64,000 nt of DNA from CADEDH01 sp050330635 (GCA_050330635.1 JBHJNQ010000037.1:1-64000), one strand, 5' to 3'; positions 9,053-17,961 are shown, counted from the stretch's first letter. A program made the numbers and translations. Notes: a model not told the origin generated them from the letters alone.

Positions 9053-9538
9053 CTAGTTGGCAAGGGCGGCGAGCTCGTCGGGGACGTCCGAGGAGATCAC
9101 CGAGCCGTGCCAGCGGGCCTCCCGCCAGCCGGCGGGGGTTCGTTTCCAGACGATGGTGGCAACGCAGTCGAAGGTGGCCGTAAAACCCGAGACGGTGAGG
9201 AACTGACGGAACTCGAGCACCGAGTACCCGAGGTCATCGGTAGCGATCGCCTGGTAGTCGAGGACCTCGGAGTCGGTGTCGGCCGTGAGCCCATCGAGCG
9301 TGGCGAAGAGTTCACGGAACCAGGTCTCCCACTCGGCCCGGGTGCGGATGACCCGGGCCTGGCCAGCGGGATCGATGTCGACGATCCCGAAATCGTCGTC
9401 GCACAGCGTGGCCAGCGAATCGAAGTCATGGTCACGGACGGCACGCAGGAGGCGAAGGGCATCTTCGAAGAAGGGCCGGTCGGCCAACCGGCTCGGCGGG
9501 TGTTCGAGGGGGGATGTGATTGGGGCAGAGGGCGCCAT
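9053..9538 (-). CDS. SnoaL/NTF2-like protein
   Basis: A 161-residue NTF2-like (SnoaL-type) single-domain protein: an N-terminal helix (FFEDALRLLRAVRDHDFDSLATLCDDDFGIVDI) followed by curved-sheet strands including TATFDCVATIVWKRTPAGWREARWHGSV. Proteins of this fold act as small-molecule-binding domains, isomerases or hydrolases; nothing here fixes a substrate. It sits just downstream of the rhodopsin terminator on the same strand, so it probably has its own promoter. Confidence 0.75.
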   Translation of the reverse strand: MAPSAPITSPLEHPPSRLADRPFFEDALRLLRAVRDHDFDSLATLCDDDFGIVDIDPAGQARVIRTRAEWETWFRELFATLDGLTADTDSEVLDYQAIATDDLGYSVLEFRQFLTVSGFTATFDCVATIVWKRTPAGWREARWHGSVISSDVPDELAALAN

Positions 9539-9588
9539 GGAAGCTCCTTCAGACGGGCGGTCAAGCGTGAATGATCAGGGGTTAGAGG

Positions 9589-9628
9589 AAAAAGCCGTGT
9601 GGCCCGACCCCAAAGGGTCGGGCCACAC
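9589..9628 (-). terminator. Rho-independent terminator of the rhodopsin gene
   Basis: A perfect 14-bp inverted repeat (9597-9610 with 9615-9628, four-base loop) is followed on the minus strand by a run of five T (the A run at 9589-9593). It begins 10 bases after the rhodopsin stop codon and is a textbook intrinsic terminator, so the rhodopsin transcript probably ends here. Confidence 0.92.
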
Positions 9629-9637
9629 GTACGTCGG

Positions 9638-10444
9638 TCAGGATCGAACGAGCTGGGGATTGTCGATCTCCAGGGCACCTTCGCCCGGCGGGACGTAGCC
9701 GTCCTCGCGGCTCTTCGCTAGGGCGATCCCGAGCACCAGCAAGCCGAACAGGGGCTTGGCGACCACATCGCCGACGGCGTAACCGACCTGTCGGGCAACC
9801 TCTGCAGTGGCCTCGTTGTCGATGACCGATGGGGCGAGGTAGGCGAGCGGGTAGATACTCCACGTCACGAGCACGATGTAGCGCAGCACATCCACGAGCT
9901 TGCGAACCGCCGGACTTTGGCGATCGAGCGACTTCCCGAGCTCGCCGAAGAGCACGTACAAGATGTACAGGAACGGGATCAGCGAGGCAACGAACCAGGC
10001 AGCGCGAGCCGTCGAGTCAGGATCCGAAACCTCCCCCGGCCAGCCGAGCAGGATCATGGCGGTAGCAGCCACGGTGAGACGAACGAGCAGGCTTCGCGTC
10101 TTGTCCTTGCTGAGCTTCAGCACGACGACGAGCTCGGCCAGCAGCAGCGGCACCGTGAGCAGCCAGTCGACGTAGCGATAGCCCTCGTTGAACGGGGCCC
10201 CGTCCTGGACGTACCGGGTTCCATCGAAGCTGAACGCAGCGGCCCACGAGTCGAAGATCCGGACGTAGTGGTAGAGGGCGATCGAGACCACGAGCGTCGA
10301 CAGGGTGACGGCCATGCGGTGGCGAGGCCCGACCCGGCTCCTGATCAGCAGGAAGAAGATGAGCGCTGCGCCCATGCTGGCGATCACGAACGAGAACGAG
10401 TTGTACACCAGGTTGAACTGACCCTCGCTGAGCGTGAGGTTCAT
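9638..10444 (-). CDS. Proton-pumping type-1 rhodopsin (actinorhodopsin/xanthorhodopsin-like)
   Basis: A 268-residue seven-helix microbial rhodopsin that should pump protons outward when it carries retinal. Start ATG 10444 follows AAGGAG at 7 bases. The longer open frame upstream is unrelated relic sequence. Helix C reads YRYVDWLLTVPLLLAELV: D93 (Schiff-base counterion/acceptor), T97 and E104 (donor) match D97-T101-E108 of proteorhodopsin. L101 falls at the spectral tuning position 105, which in proteorhodopsin indicates green absorption. H59 corresponds to the helix-B histidine that pairs with the counterion. The retinal lysine is K230 in GDVVAKPLFG, with D226 four residues before. An intrinsic terminator follows. 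No retinal synthesis gene is present in the window. Confidence 0.96.
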   Translation of the reverse strand: MNLTLSEGQFNLVYNSFSFVIASMGAALIFFLLIRSRVGPRHRMAVTLSTLVVSIALYHYVRIFDSWAAAFSFDGTRYVQDGAPFNEGYRYVDWLLTVPLLLAELVVVLKLSKDKTRSLLVRLTVAATAMILLGWPGEVSDPDSTARAAWFVASLIPFLYILYVLFGELGKSLDRQSPAVRKLVDVLRYIVLVTWSIYPLAYLAPSVIDNEATAEVARQVGYAVGDVVAKPLFGLLVLGIALAKSREDGYVPPGEGALEIDNPQLVRS

Positions 10445-10588
10445 AGCTTGCTCCTTGTCATCTGGCGCCGCAACACTGCGACCCCTTTGTTCTACACCTT
10501 TCAGTGTCATTAAATCTAGTTCAGCTTGAATTATCTTCCCCAGACGGCCACGGTTGCCCACCAAGGACCAGATCTGGAGCTGCAGGAG

Positions 10589-10720
10589 GCTGCTGACGCG
10601 CTCAGGTTCGCTACCTAGATGGAACCGGCCTGACGGAACGGGTGCTCCGGTGCGCACCAGTGCCAGGTGCGAAGCGAGGGACGAGCCAAGCGCCCAGCGC
10701 AACGCGTCGATGATGCGGCG
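10589..10720 (-). pseudogene. Remnant of a DUF2236 gene (C-terminal end)
   Basis: Minus-strand sequence starting immediately after the stop of the B12-type regulator encodes RRIIDALRWALGSS followed by HLALVRTGAPVPSGRF. The C-terminus of the intact DUF2236 protein encoded at 17038-17961 has RRTVDALRWALGSS and HLALVRSGAPVPSGRF. I count 27 identical residues in 33. The DNA is similarly close. Only about 44 codons remain and no start is present, so this is a relic of a duplicated or relocated gene between the regulator and the rhodopsin. Confidence 0.82.
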
Positions 10721-11509
10721 TCAGGCCCGCCTGATCAACGAGTCGGCTGCCTCGGCAACCAGGTCTTCCAGGCGGCGACCAGGCCCACCGACGATCGTCG
10801 GCGTCCCACTACGACGGAGTTTCTTCGCCGTGTCGTCAGCAACGGAGGCGGAGTCTGGGTTCGTCACCGTTAGGACCGCCAGGTCGACCGGATGCTCCGA
10901 ACAGAAGTGGACGATCTCGCAAGCGGGCATGTCCGCCCCGAGGTGGTGCACATGCCAATTCGCCTCACGGAGGACCACGGTCGCCATGGTCGTCGGAAGG
11001 CCATGGCGATCGCCCGATACCGCAGCGACCACGGCCGTGCCGCGTCGCCGCCCACGCGGGTTGGGCGACAGCTCGCCGAGCGTGCGTTCCACGATGGCCG
11101 ATGCACGGTGCTCGACCCATACGGACAGTTGGCCGTCGTGCCACGCCTGCCCGATCATCCGTAACGGTGGAGCCAAGACCTCCTCGATCAGCTCGACCAT
11201 CTTCGTCCCGTCGTCGACCAACCGTCGTGCGATCGACCGCACGACGGGCTCGTCGCCGACGAGGAGAGCCGCGTGGACGTGCTCGGCCTGGTGTTCGATC
11301 CGGCGGCGCCCAGGCGGGGCAGGCCTCTTCGGAACACGGCGTCGGGCGTCAGCGCGATCGATGTCATCGCGTGTCACAAGGTAGCGCCCGTCGACCAGCC
11401 GTGCTCGGAGGCGCCCGCTGCGAACCCATCGATAGGCGGTCTGGTAGTGGACGCCGAGAGCATCAGCGGCTGCGCTCAGGTCGAGTTCAGCCTCATCGGG
11501 CGCGGTCAC
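10721..11509 (-). CDS. CarH/LitR-like B12-binding, probable light-responsive regulator
   Basis: A 262-residue protein. Residues 10-55 form a helix-turn-helix of the excisionase/MerR-like kind (AAADALGVHYQTAYRWVRSGRL...DGRYLVTRDDI). Residues about 75-150 are the four-helix B12-cap, and about 155-262 the Rossmann B12-binding domain. The cap carries the W-x9-E-H signature (W123, E133, H134) that covers the adenosyl group in CarH photoreceptors. H169 in SGDRHG is the expected lower cobalt ligand. The usual D-x-H-x-x-G ends in P172 instead of G. CarH proteins repress in the dark and let go when light breaks the Co-C bond. The rhodopsin gene lies downstream on the same strand and a divergent oxidoreductase gene upstream. 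GTG 11509 is the only good nearby start, with AGGA very close. Confidence 0.82.
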   Translation of the reverse strand: MTAPDEAELDLSAAADALGVHYQTAYRWVRSGRLRARLVDGRYLVTRDDIDRADARRRVPKRPAPPGRRRIEHQAEHVHAALLVGDEPVVRSIARRLVDDGTKMVELIEEVLAPPLRMIGQAWHDGQLSVWVEHRASAIVERTLGELSPNPRGRRRGTAVVAAVSGDRHGLPTTMATVVLREANWHVHHLGADMPACEIVHFCSEHPVDLAVLTVTNPDSASVADDTAKKLRRSGTPTIVGGPGRRLEDLVAEAADSLIRRA

Positions 11510-11847
11510 TTTCCTGAACCTAGCGACCTCCGGATCAAATCGCGCTAACGCGTACGAAACTAGACTGAGGGGTGACCAGACTCGGGCGACAGAGGTGGTC
11601 GGTGCGGGTGAGGTGACGACCTGGGGCTGGCCCCGTGCTGCGTGGGCACCGTCCCGGGTGTTGCGAGGCCGGGAGGCGCGCCGGTGTAACACGATCAGTC
11701 GAGACGATCGGCCATCGGGGTACGGCATACGCGATGGCGATCTTCTCAGTGCGCAACGTATATCCACTATCATAGGGAACGCTGTCCCCGCAGCCCACGG
11801 CCGCGGTCTCCAGGCTCGAGTCGCGACGTGAAGGCGGATTGCTGGTG
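11510..11847. other. Divergent regulatory intergenic region
   Basis: About 340 bases separating the B12-type regulator (minus) from the NmrA/DUF2867 gene (plus). The frame upstream of the regulator stays open but looks non-coding. An A+T-richer patch near 11755-11775 (around GTATATCCACTATCATAG) is the likeliest place for divergent promoters and a regulator-binding site, but I cannot define the elements. Confidence 0.4.
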
Positions 11848-13338
11848 ATGAAGGTTGCGGTACTCGGCGCTACGGGCTACGTCGGAGGCCGACTCGTGCC
11901 GGAACTGCTTGCGGCGCGCCACACGGTGCGGTGCTTGGCCCGCAATCCCGACCGGCTGAAGGGTGTCGAGTGGCGAGACCGGGTCGAGGTCGTCGCAGCC
12001 GATGTCCACGACCCGGATAGTTTGAGCGACGCGTTCAGCGGCATGGAGGTGGTCTACTACCTCGTTCATGCCATGGGTCACTCGTCGGACTTCGGGCAAT
12101 CGGATCGCGCTGGCGCCCTAAACACCGTTCGGGCGGCCGAGCAGAGCGGCGTCGCCCGAATCGTCTATCTCGGTGGCCTCGGCCCCGACGATCCGGCCGA
12201 GCTGTCAGAGCATCTCGCCAGCCGACATGAGGTCGGTTTGATCCTCGCCTCCGGTTCCGTCCCCGTGGCAGAGTTGCGGGCCGCGGTCATCATCGGCTCG
12301 GGAAGTGCATCGTTCGAGATGCTGCGCCACCTCGACGAGGTGCTGCCGGTCATGATCTGCCCCCGTTGGGTCACCAGAACGAAGTGCCAGGCCATTGCCA
12401 TCGCCGACGTGCTGCACTACCTGGTCAAGATCATTGAGAAGCCGCTACCGACCAGTCGTATCTTCGAGATCGGTGGCCCCGACGTCCACACCTACCGCGA
12501 GATGATGGACCGCTACGCCGCCGTCGCCGGGCTGCGGAGGCGTGTCGTACTGCCAGTGCCCCTGCTTACGCCCCGCCTGTCGTCGCATTGGCTGAACCTC
12601 GTGACACCACTACCGATCGGCCTGGCCCGACCGCTCGTCGATTCCCTGAAAAACGACGTGATCGTCCGGCCTGATCGAGACATACGCCAGATCATCGATC
12701 ATGACCCGATTCCACTCGAGGACGCCATCAAACGGGCACTGGCCGTCGTCGGGGACCTCGAAATCAAGACGAGCTGGACGGACAGCGATCGCCTCGGCGT
12801 TGCCGCCCGGCCCATGCCACAGGATCCCAAGTGGTCCGGAGGAACGATCTACGAGGACCGGCGAGAGCTCACCACCACCGTTTCTCCCGAGCGGCTCTTC
12901 GCCACCGTGTCCGGCGTGGGCGGCACCCGGGGCTGGTACGTCGCCAATAGGCTCTGGATGCTGCGCGGACTGCTCGACAAGCTCATCGGCGGTGTCGGTA
13001 TGCGACGCGGCCGCCGCGACCCTGACGAGCTGCGCGTGGGTGACGCCCTCGACTTCTTCCGCGTCCAGTCGTACGAGCCTCCGACCCTGTTGCGGCTCCG
13101 CGCCGAGATGAAAGTGCCAGGCGACGCATGGCTTGAATGGCAGATCACGAGCGATGGCAACCAGACCACGCTCTGCCAGCTTGCCCGATTCCACCCGAGG
13201 AGAATCGCAGGAAGGCTCTACTGGTGGGTCCTCCTTCCGATCCACAAGGTCATGTTCCGTCTGCTCGCCGAACGTCTCGTGAAGGCAGCGTCGAACACTG
13301 AGCCGGCAGCTAGCTCGATCGTCGACGGTCGTCGCTGA
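11848..13338 (+). CDS. NAD(P)-binding NmrA-like oxidoreductase with DUF2867 domain
   Basis: A 496-residue two-domain protein. Residues 1-300 are an atypical short-chain dehydrogenase/NmrA-like Rossmann domain with GATGYVGGRLVPELL at the N-terminus. Residues about 330-480 are a DUF2867 domain (SRPBCC-like), with the typical GGTIYEDRRELTTTVSPERLF start and ends including LARFHPRRIAGRLYWW. Proteins of this layout are uncharacterised; a quinone- or polyprenyl-type ligand has been proposed for relatives but is unproven. ATG 11848 is preferred over TTG 11839. It is divergent from the CarH-like regulator gene and so is a candidate light-controlled target. Confidence 0.83.
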   Translation: MKVAVLGATGYVGGRLVPELLAARHTVRCLARNPDRLKGVEWRDRVEVVAADVHDPDSLSDAFSGMEVVYYLVHAMGHSSDFGQSDRAGALNTVRAAEQSGVARIVYLGGLGPDDPAELSEHLASRHEVGLILASGSVPVAELRAAVIIGSGSASFEMLRHLDEVLPVMICPRWVTRTKCQAIAIADVLHYLVKIIEKPLPTSRIFEIGGPDVHTYREMMDRYAAVAGLRRRVVLPVPLLTPRLSSHWLNLVTPLPIGLARPLVDSLKNDVIVRPDRDIRQIIDHDPIPLEDAIKRALAVVGDLEIKTSWTDSDRLGVAARPMPQDPKWSGGTIYEDRRELTTTVSPERLFATVSGVGGTRGWYVANRLWMLRGLLDKLIGGVGMRRGRRDPDELRVGDALDFFRVQSYEPPTLLRLRAEMKVPGDAWLEWQITSDGNQTTLCQLARFHPRRIAGRLYWWVLLPIHKVMFRLLAERLVKAASNTEPAASSIVDGRR

Positions 13339-13534
13339 CGGTTGGCTAGCGATGGCGCATCTTGTGACCGCTCGATTGCTGCCAGCCCGGGCCGGCCCGT
13401 CCGGCCTTCTGCCTGCAACCGGGCGACACGCTGCTCTTCATCATCAACATGATCCAATCCGGTCCCCCCACAGATGGCTGTGCCTCAGCAGCGGGTGATC
13501 CTTGTTCCGTGCCCGAACCGGGAGGGCTGAGCAG

Positions 13535-15277
13535 GTGAAGAGCCCGGCCGCGCCGGTAGGGAGGTCGCCCGGACCCCGGCGTCGTCGTTGGGCGGGATCA
13601 ATCCTGCCGACCCTGCAAGCGCCCGGTCTCTCGTTGCGGGTGTGGAACGCAGCTGGACGAGCCGACGCGCTCGCGGGGATCGTGGTGGCCGCGTACCTCG
13701 TCCCACAGTGCCTGGCCTACGCCCGGGTGGCCGGTCTCGAGCCCGTGACCGGCCTGTGGGCTGCGTTTCCAGGGCTGGCGGTGTACGCAGTGCTGGGGAC
13801 CAGTCGAGTGCTCTCGATGGGGCCCGAGAGCGCCTGCGCCGTGCTGGTGGCGTCGAGCGTGGCTGCATTGGCCGGACCGGGGGCGGAGCCAGCTGAACTG
13901 GCGGCTGCGCTCGCCGTGGCGGTGGGCGCGATCTGCCTTGTCGGATGGCTGATCCGGCTGGGCTTCCTCGCCGACCTGCTGTCCAAGCCCGTGTTGGTGG
14001 GGTACCTGGGTGGAGTAGCCGCGACCATGATCGTCTCACAGCTCCCGACGCTCACCGGGGTCTCCTCCGACCGTCGGGACACGCTTGGACGCGTCGCCGA
14101 TGTGGTGAGCGGACTGGACGGCGCCCGCGTTCTGCCGCTGGTGATGGGAAGCACCGTCGTCGCCGCGCTCGTGCTCCTCCAGCGGTTCCGGCGACTTCCT
14201 GGCCCGCTGCTCGTGGTGTTGGTGGCCACAGTCGTGACGGCCGTGTTCGGGCTCGAGGACCACGGCATTGCGACGGTGGGTCGGGTTCCCGGGGGTCTGC
14301 CCCGACCGGATTTCCCGAGTATCCCGGCCGACGTCTGGCCGCTGGTGTTCACCCATGCCGTGGCGATCGCTGTCGTCGCGTTCAGCGGGAACATCCTCAC
14401 GGGTCGGGCGTTCCGCCGTCACGGACCCGAGCGCATCGATGCGGATCAGGAGCTGCTGGCGTTGGGCGGAGCCAACGCGCTGGTGGGGGCGTTGGGAGGA
14501 TTCCCGGTCTCCTCGTCGGACAGCCGCAGCGCCCTCAGCCTCGCGTCCGGTGGGTCGAGCCAGCTGACGAGCTTGATGGCAGCGGTGGCCGTGATCATCG
14601 TGCTTCTCGTCGGGGGACCGTTGCTCGAGTCGTTCCCGCAAGCCGCCCTCGGTGGTCTGATCGTCTACGCCGGGGCTCGGTTGATGGACCTTCCCGAGAT
14701 CCGCCGCGTCATCGCCTTCCGACGCAGCGAAGCCGTCATCATGACGGTGGCATTTGTCGGCGTTGTCCTCTACGACCTGCTGATCGGGATCGCGGTTGCC
14801 GTGGCGCTGAGTGTTGCGGATCTCTTCCGGCGCATCGCCCGAGCGCATGACGCCGTCCAAGGACAGGTCCCCGGCTTGGCCGGGCTCCACGACGTCGACG
14901 ACTACCCCCAGGCGGTGACCGTCCCCGGTTTGGTCGTGTACCGCTACGACGCGCCGTTGTGCTTCGCCAACGCCGAGGACTTCCGGGTTCGCGTCCTCGG
15001 CGCGGTTGCCGCAGAGCCGGAGCCGGTCGAATGGGTGGTGCTGAACATGGAGGCGAACGTCGAGATCGACCTCACGGCCATGATCATGCTCGAAGAGCTC
15101 CGGGCAGAGCTGTCCGAGAGGGACATCGTCCTCGCCCTCACCCGCGTCAAGCAGGACCTCGCCCTGTATCTCGTGCGCGCCGGTCTCACGGAACGGATCG
15201 GTGCGGACCGGGTCTACCCGACGCTACCGACTGCGCTCGAAGGCTTTCGCCACCGTCGGAACGCCCGGAGCAGATGA
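13535..15277 (+). CDS. SulP family anion transporter with STAS domain
   Basis: A 580-residue SLC26/SulP transporter. About 12-14 membrane segments run between residues 45 and 430, including VVAAYLVPQCLAYARVAGLEPVTGLW and the region FPVSSSDSRSALSLASGGSSQLTSL. A cytosolic STAS domain follows at about residues 450-570 (VNMEANVEIDLTAMIMLEELRAEL type). The transported anion could be sulfate, bicarbonate or other. GTG 13535 is chosen because GGAGGG lies 8 bases upstream; an in-frame TTG at 13502 lacks this. It follows the DUF2867 gene by about 200 bases in the light-related cluster. Confidence 0.88.
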   Translation: MKSPAAPVGRSPGPRRRRWAGSILPTLQAPGLSLRVWNAAGRADALAGIVVAAYLVPQCLAYARVAGLEPVTGLWAAFPGLAVYAVLGTSRVLSMGPESACAVLVASSVAALAGPGAEPAELAAALAVAVGAICLVGWLIRLGFLADLLSKPVLVGYLGGVAATMIVSQLPTLTGVSSDRRDTLGRVADVVSGLDGARVLPLVMGSTVVAALVLLQRFRRLPGPLLVVLVATVVTAVFGLEDHGIATVGRVPGGLPRPDFPSIPADVWPLVFTHAVAIAVVAFSGNILTGRAFRRHGPERIDADQELLALGGANALVGALGGFPVSSSDSRSALSLASGGSSQLTSLMAAVAVIIVLLVGGPLLESFPQAALGGLIVYAGARLMDLPEIRRVIAFRRSEAVIMTVAFVGVVLYDLLIGIAVAVALSVADLFRRIARAHDAVQGQVPGLAGLHDVDDYPQAVTVPGLVVYRYDAPLCFANAEDFRVRVLGAVAAEPEPVEWVVLNMEANVEIDLTAMIMLEELRAELSERDIVLALTRVKQDLALYLVRAGLTERIGADRVYPTLPTALEGFRHRRNARSR

Positions 15278-15357
15278 GGGTCTGCTTCCACGGGGGCTCG
15301 ACCACCGACAGGGAGGCGAACGTGGGCCGGCGCACACGGAGTGGCTTGCCTGGTTCT

Positions 15358-16326
15358 CTACGACCAGTCGAAGATCGGATGCCGCCAGCTGAACGCAACG
15401 GACGAATCGAGCGCCGCCGGAATGCCCTCGAGAACAGTCGGATACCGAGGCTGGAGATCCAGCGCCGACCACAGCTCGGCGGCTGCGACTGGCAAGTCGA
15501 GGTTCCAGCCTCGGACGGTCTGTCCGGTCACCAGCGTTGGACCGAGTCGTCGAAGGAGAGGACTGGCCGAGGCCGCCGCCCCCGCAGCCAGGCGGGCGGG
15601 TACATGCACGACGCGAATCCTTGGCGCGTACGTGGTCAGAACGTCGAAGAACTCGTTCCATGTCACGTTGAGCTGGTCCGCTACCGGCGCCGTGCCGGTC
15701 CAGCCTTGGCACGCTGCCTCGATCAGGCACCGGGCCGCATCCTCGACGTGAAGCTGAGCGAAGGTGTTGCGGCCCGATCCTGGCATCACGACGAGGCGAC
15801 GACGGGCCAGCCCGAACAACAGGCTGTGGGACCCGTAGACATGAGGGAGGCGGACGCAGGCGGTCCGCAGGCCACTTTCCGCCGTCACCCGCGCCAGGGC
15901 AGCCTCAGCCTCGAGCTTGGCCCGTCCGTAGTCCAACGACGGGTTCGCCACGGTGGAAGAAGTGATCGTCTCGGCGCCGTCGTAGACGAAGAGGCTCGAT
16001 GCGAACACGAACCGCTCGACGCCCGCCTCAGCGGCGATCTCTGCCAGATTCGTCGTGCCCTCGACGATCGTGGGTCGGACCAGATCGTAGGACTCGAAGC
16101 TGGCGCGACCGGCGAGATGGATAACCGCATCGGCGCCCTTTACCGCCCGGGCCAGCGATGCCGGTGAGAGCACGTCGCCGTGGACGGGCTGGACATCGAG
16201 CGAAGCCAGCAGCGGTGCGCGGGAGATCCGACGAACCATCACGCGGGTCTCGACGCCCGCCGCCGCCAGCTGGCGGGCGACCTCGAGGCCGATGAATCCA
16301 GTTGCGCCAGTCAGCAGGATCCGCAC
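15358..16326 (-). CDS. NAD-dependent epimerase/dehydratase (extended SDR)
   Basis: A 322-residue extended short-chain dehydrogenase. It has GATGFIGLEVARQL (nucleotide-binding loop), HGDVLSPASLARAVKGADAVIHLAG, the FASSLFVYD serine region and a Y-x3-K pair in LDYGRAKLEAEAAL. This family interconverts nucleotide sugars or modifies hydroxysteroid/terpenoid-type alcohols; the substrate is not evident. Start is GTG 16326 with GAGG about 10 bases upstream. It is the only minus-strand gene between the regulator and the heliorhodopsin, converging on the SulP gene. Confidence 0.83.
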   Translation of the reverse strand: MRILLTGATGFIGLEVARQLAAAGVETRVMVRRISRAPLLASLDVQPVHGDVLSPASLARAVKGADAVIHLAGRASFESYDLVRPTIVEGTTNLAEIAAEAGVERFVFASSLFVYDGAETITSSTVANPSLDYGRAKLEAEAALARVTAESGLRTACVRLPHVYGSHSLLFGLARRRLVVMPGSGRNTFAQLHVEDAARCLIEAACQGWTGTAPVADQLNVTWNEFFDVLTTYAPRIRVVHVPARLAAGAAASASPLLRRLGPTLVTGQTVRGWNLDLPVAAAELWSALDLQPRYPTVLEGIPAALDSSVAFSWRHPIFDWS

Positions 16327-16607
16327 GTTGTACCTCGACCCGGTGGCGTCCGGCGCAAGCGCTCAAGACCGCCAGCGTCGCTGGGCTGCACGACCGTGAC
16401 GGCGTCCCACTCGGTGTTGCTGGATGACAGCGTACGGAAGCCCACCCCCTTGTTCTAACCGGGACCCCGCAGATTCACCCGATCCAGCGGCAAACGGTTC
16501 GTCTGGGTCCCCCGCGGCCGGCGACCCATCCTGAGGCAATCGATCTGCAGGTTGACAGCACCCCGCTCGAGCCGTCGACCGGTAGAGCCGGCTGTTAGGG
16601 TGCATGG

Positions 16608-17000
16608 GTGAAGACGATCTGGGTCCACCGAGACATCTTCTCGCCTTCAACGACTCTCTGGGCGCTGCTCACCGAGTTGGACCGTTGGCCACAGTGGGGG
16701 CCAACCGTGCGACGAGCCGTGCTCGTGGGTGACCGTCTCGAAAAGGGGGCACGCGGCACGGTGACAACTGTGTTCGGCGTGAGGCTGCCTTTCGAGATAA
16801 CCGCCTATGACGAGGGCACACGCTGGGCGTGGAGGGTCGCTGGCGTGCAGGCGACCGATCATACGGTGACGACGCTCGGACCGGAGCGTTGCCGGGTCGG
16901 GTTCGGCGTCCCTTGGCCGGCCGCCCCCTACCTGGCGGTCTGTCGAGTCGCGTTGGATCGGCTGGAGTCGATCGCAATCCACGATCGGGTGGCGCCATGA
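16608..17000 (+). CDS. SRPBCC family (polyketide cyclase/START-like) protein
   Basis: A 130-residue single-domain SRPBCC protein (KTIWVHRDIFSPSTTLWALLTELDRWPQWGPTV start, with the W-P-x-W turn typical of the fold). These proteins bind hydrophobic ligands. Start is GTG 16608. A TTGACA at 16552-16557 is present upstream but without a convincing -10. The stop overlaps an ATG that opens a 14-codon mini-frame (16997-17041) ending on the TTG start of the DUF2236 gene, so the two genes may be translationally coupled. Confidence 0.75.
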   Translation: MKTIWVHRDIFSPSTTLWALLTELDRWPQWGPTVRRAVLVGDRLEKGARGTVTTVFGVRLPFEITAYDEGTRWAWRVAGVQATDHTVTTLGPERCRVGFGVPWPAAPYLAVCRVALDRLESIAIHDRVAP

Positions 17001-17037
17001 AGCTCGCGCCGCCAGAAGCTCAGACGGGACGGGTGCG

Positions 17038-17961
17038 TTGATCGCCGAGGTGAGGGCTCGTGTCGTCGAGTCCACGACGTCGCTTTTTTCGCACGGACCC
17101 CAGCCTCTGGCCGACACGATGTCGTACCCGGGCGATCCCGGGATACTGGGACCGGGTTCGGTCTCGTGGGAGGTGATCGGCGACGTCACTGCCTTCGTCG
17201 GCGGTATCCGGGCCCTGGTCGTGCAGACGGCCCACCCTGAAGTTGTGGCCGGCGTGGACAAGCACTCCCAGTACCGGACCGATCCGCTCGGTCGGCTGTC
17301 CCGGACTTCGGTGTATGTGACCGAGACCACCTACGGGGCGATGCCCGAGGTTGACAAAGCCGTTGCGGCGGTACGGAAAGCGCACGTCCCGGTTCGTGGT
17401 GTCTCCGAGCGACGCCAGCCCTATAGCGCAGGCCAGCCGGCGCTGGCCGCATGGGTGCACAATGTGCTCACCGAGTCCTTCCTGGTCGCCTTCCAGACCT
17501 ACGGGCCCCGCAACCTCAGCCGCCTGGAGGCCGATCGGTTCGTGGCCGAGCAGGCTCGGATCGGGATCCTGCTCGGTGGCGACCCGCTCCCGCTGTCGGC
17601 CGACGAGCTCTCGCACTGGATATCCCATCACCCCGACCTGGCCCCGACTGCGGCTCAGGTTCGAGCCGTTGACTTCCTCCGCAATCCGCCGCTGCCGGTT
17701 GCCGTGAAATTCGGCTATCGACTGCTGTTCGGCGCCGCACTCGCAACGTTGCCCGCCAACATCTCAGCCATCACCGGGCTGGGTCCCCGACGTGGTGGAG
17801 AGGCAGCCGGACGCCGCACCGTCGACGCGTTGCGCTGGGCCCTCGGCTCGTCCCCCTCTTGGCACCTGGCACTCGTGCGCAGCGGAGCACCGGTTCCGTC
17901 AGGCCGGTTCCGCCAGCCCCTACCCGAATCCGTTCGAACGACCGGCGACCAGAACTCCTGA
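17038..17961 (+). CDS. DUF2236 (MpaB/latex-clearing-like) oxygenase family protein
   Basis: A 307-residue DUF2236 protein, the family that includes MpaB-type oxygenases and the haem-dependent latex-clearing protein. The characteristic blocks are present: QTAHPEVVAGVDKHSQYRTDPLGRLSRT, then VTETTYG, and a central WVHNVLTESF with the histidine expected to bind haem. It probably acts on an unsaturated isoprenoid or other lipid with oxygen, but this is inferred from the family only. TTG 17038 overlaps the preceding mini-frame; GTG 17050 is an alternative. A relic of a second copy lies beside the rhodopsin gene (10589-10720). Confidence 0.85.
   Translation: MIAEVRARVVESTTSLFSHGPQPLADTMSYPGDPGILGPGSVSWEVIGDVTAFVGGIRALVVQTAHPEVVAGVDKHSQYRTDPLGRLSRTSVYVTETTYGAMPEVDKAVAAVRKAHVPVRGVSERRQPYSAGQPALAAWVHNVLTESFLVAFQTYGPRNLSRLEADRFVAEQARIGILLGGDPLPLSADELSHWISHHPDLAPTAAQVRAVDFLRNPPLPVAVKFGYRLLFGAALATLPANISAITGLGPRRGGEAAGRRTVDALRWALGSSPSWHLALVRSGAPVPSGRFRQPLPESVRTTGDQNS

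Noticed and set aside
10445..10702. N-terminal extension of the rhodopsin frame to 10702
   Set aside because: The extra residues match a DUF2236 relic, not a rhodopsin, and ATG 10444 has AAGGAG at proper distance.
16552..16557. TTGACA as -35 box of the SRPBCC gene
   Set aside because: No acceptable -10 hexamer at 16-18 bases.
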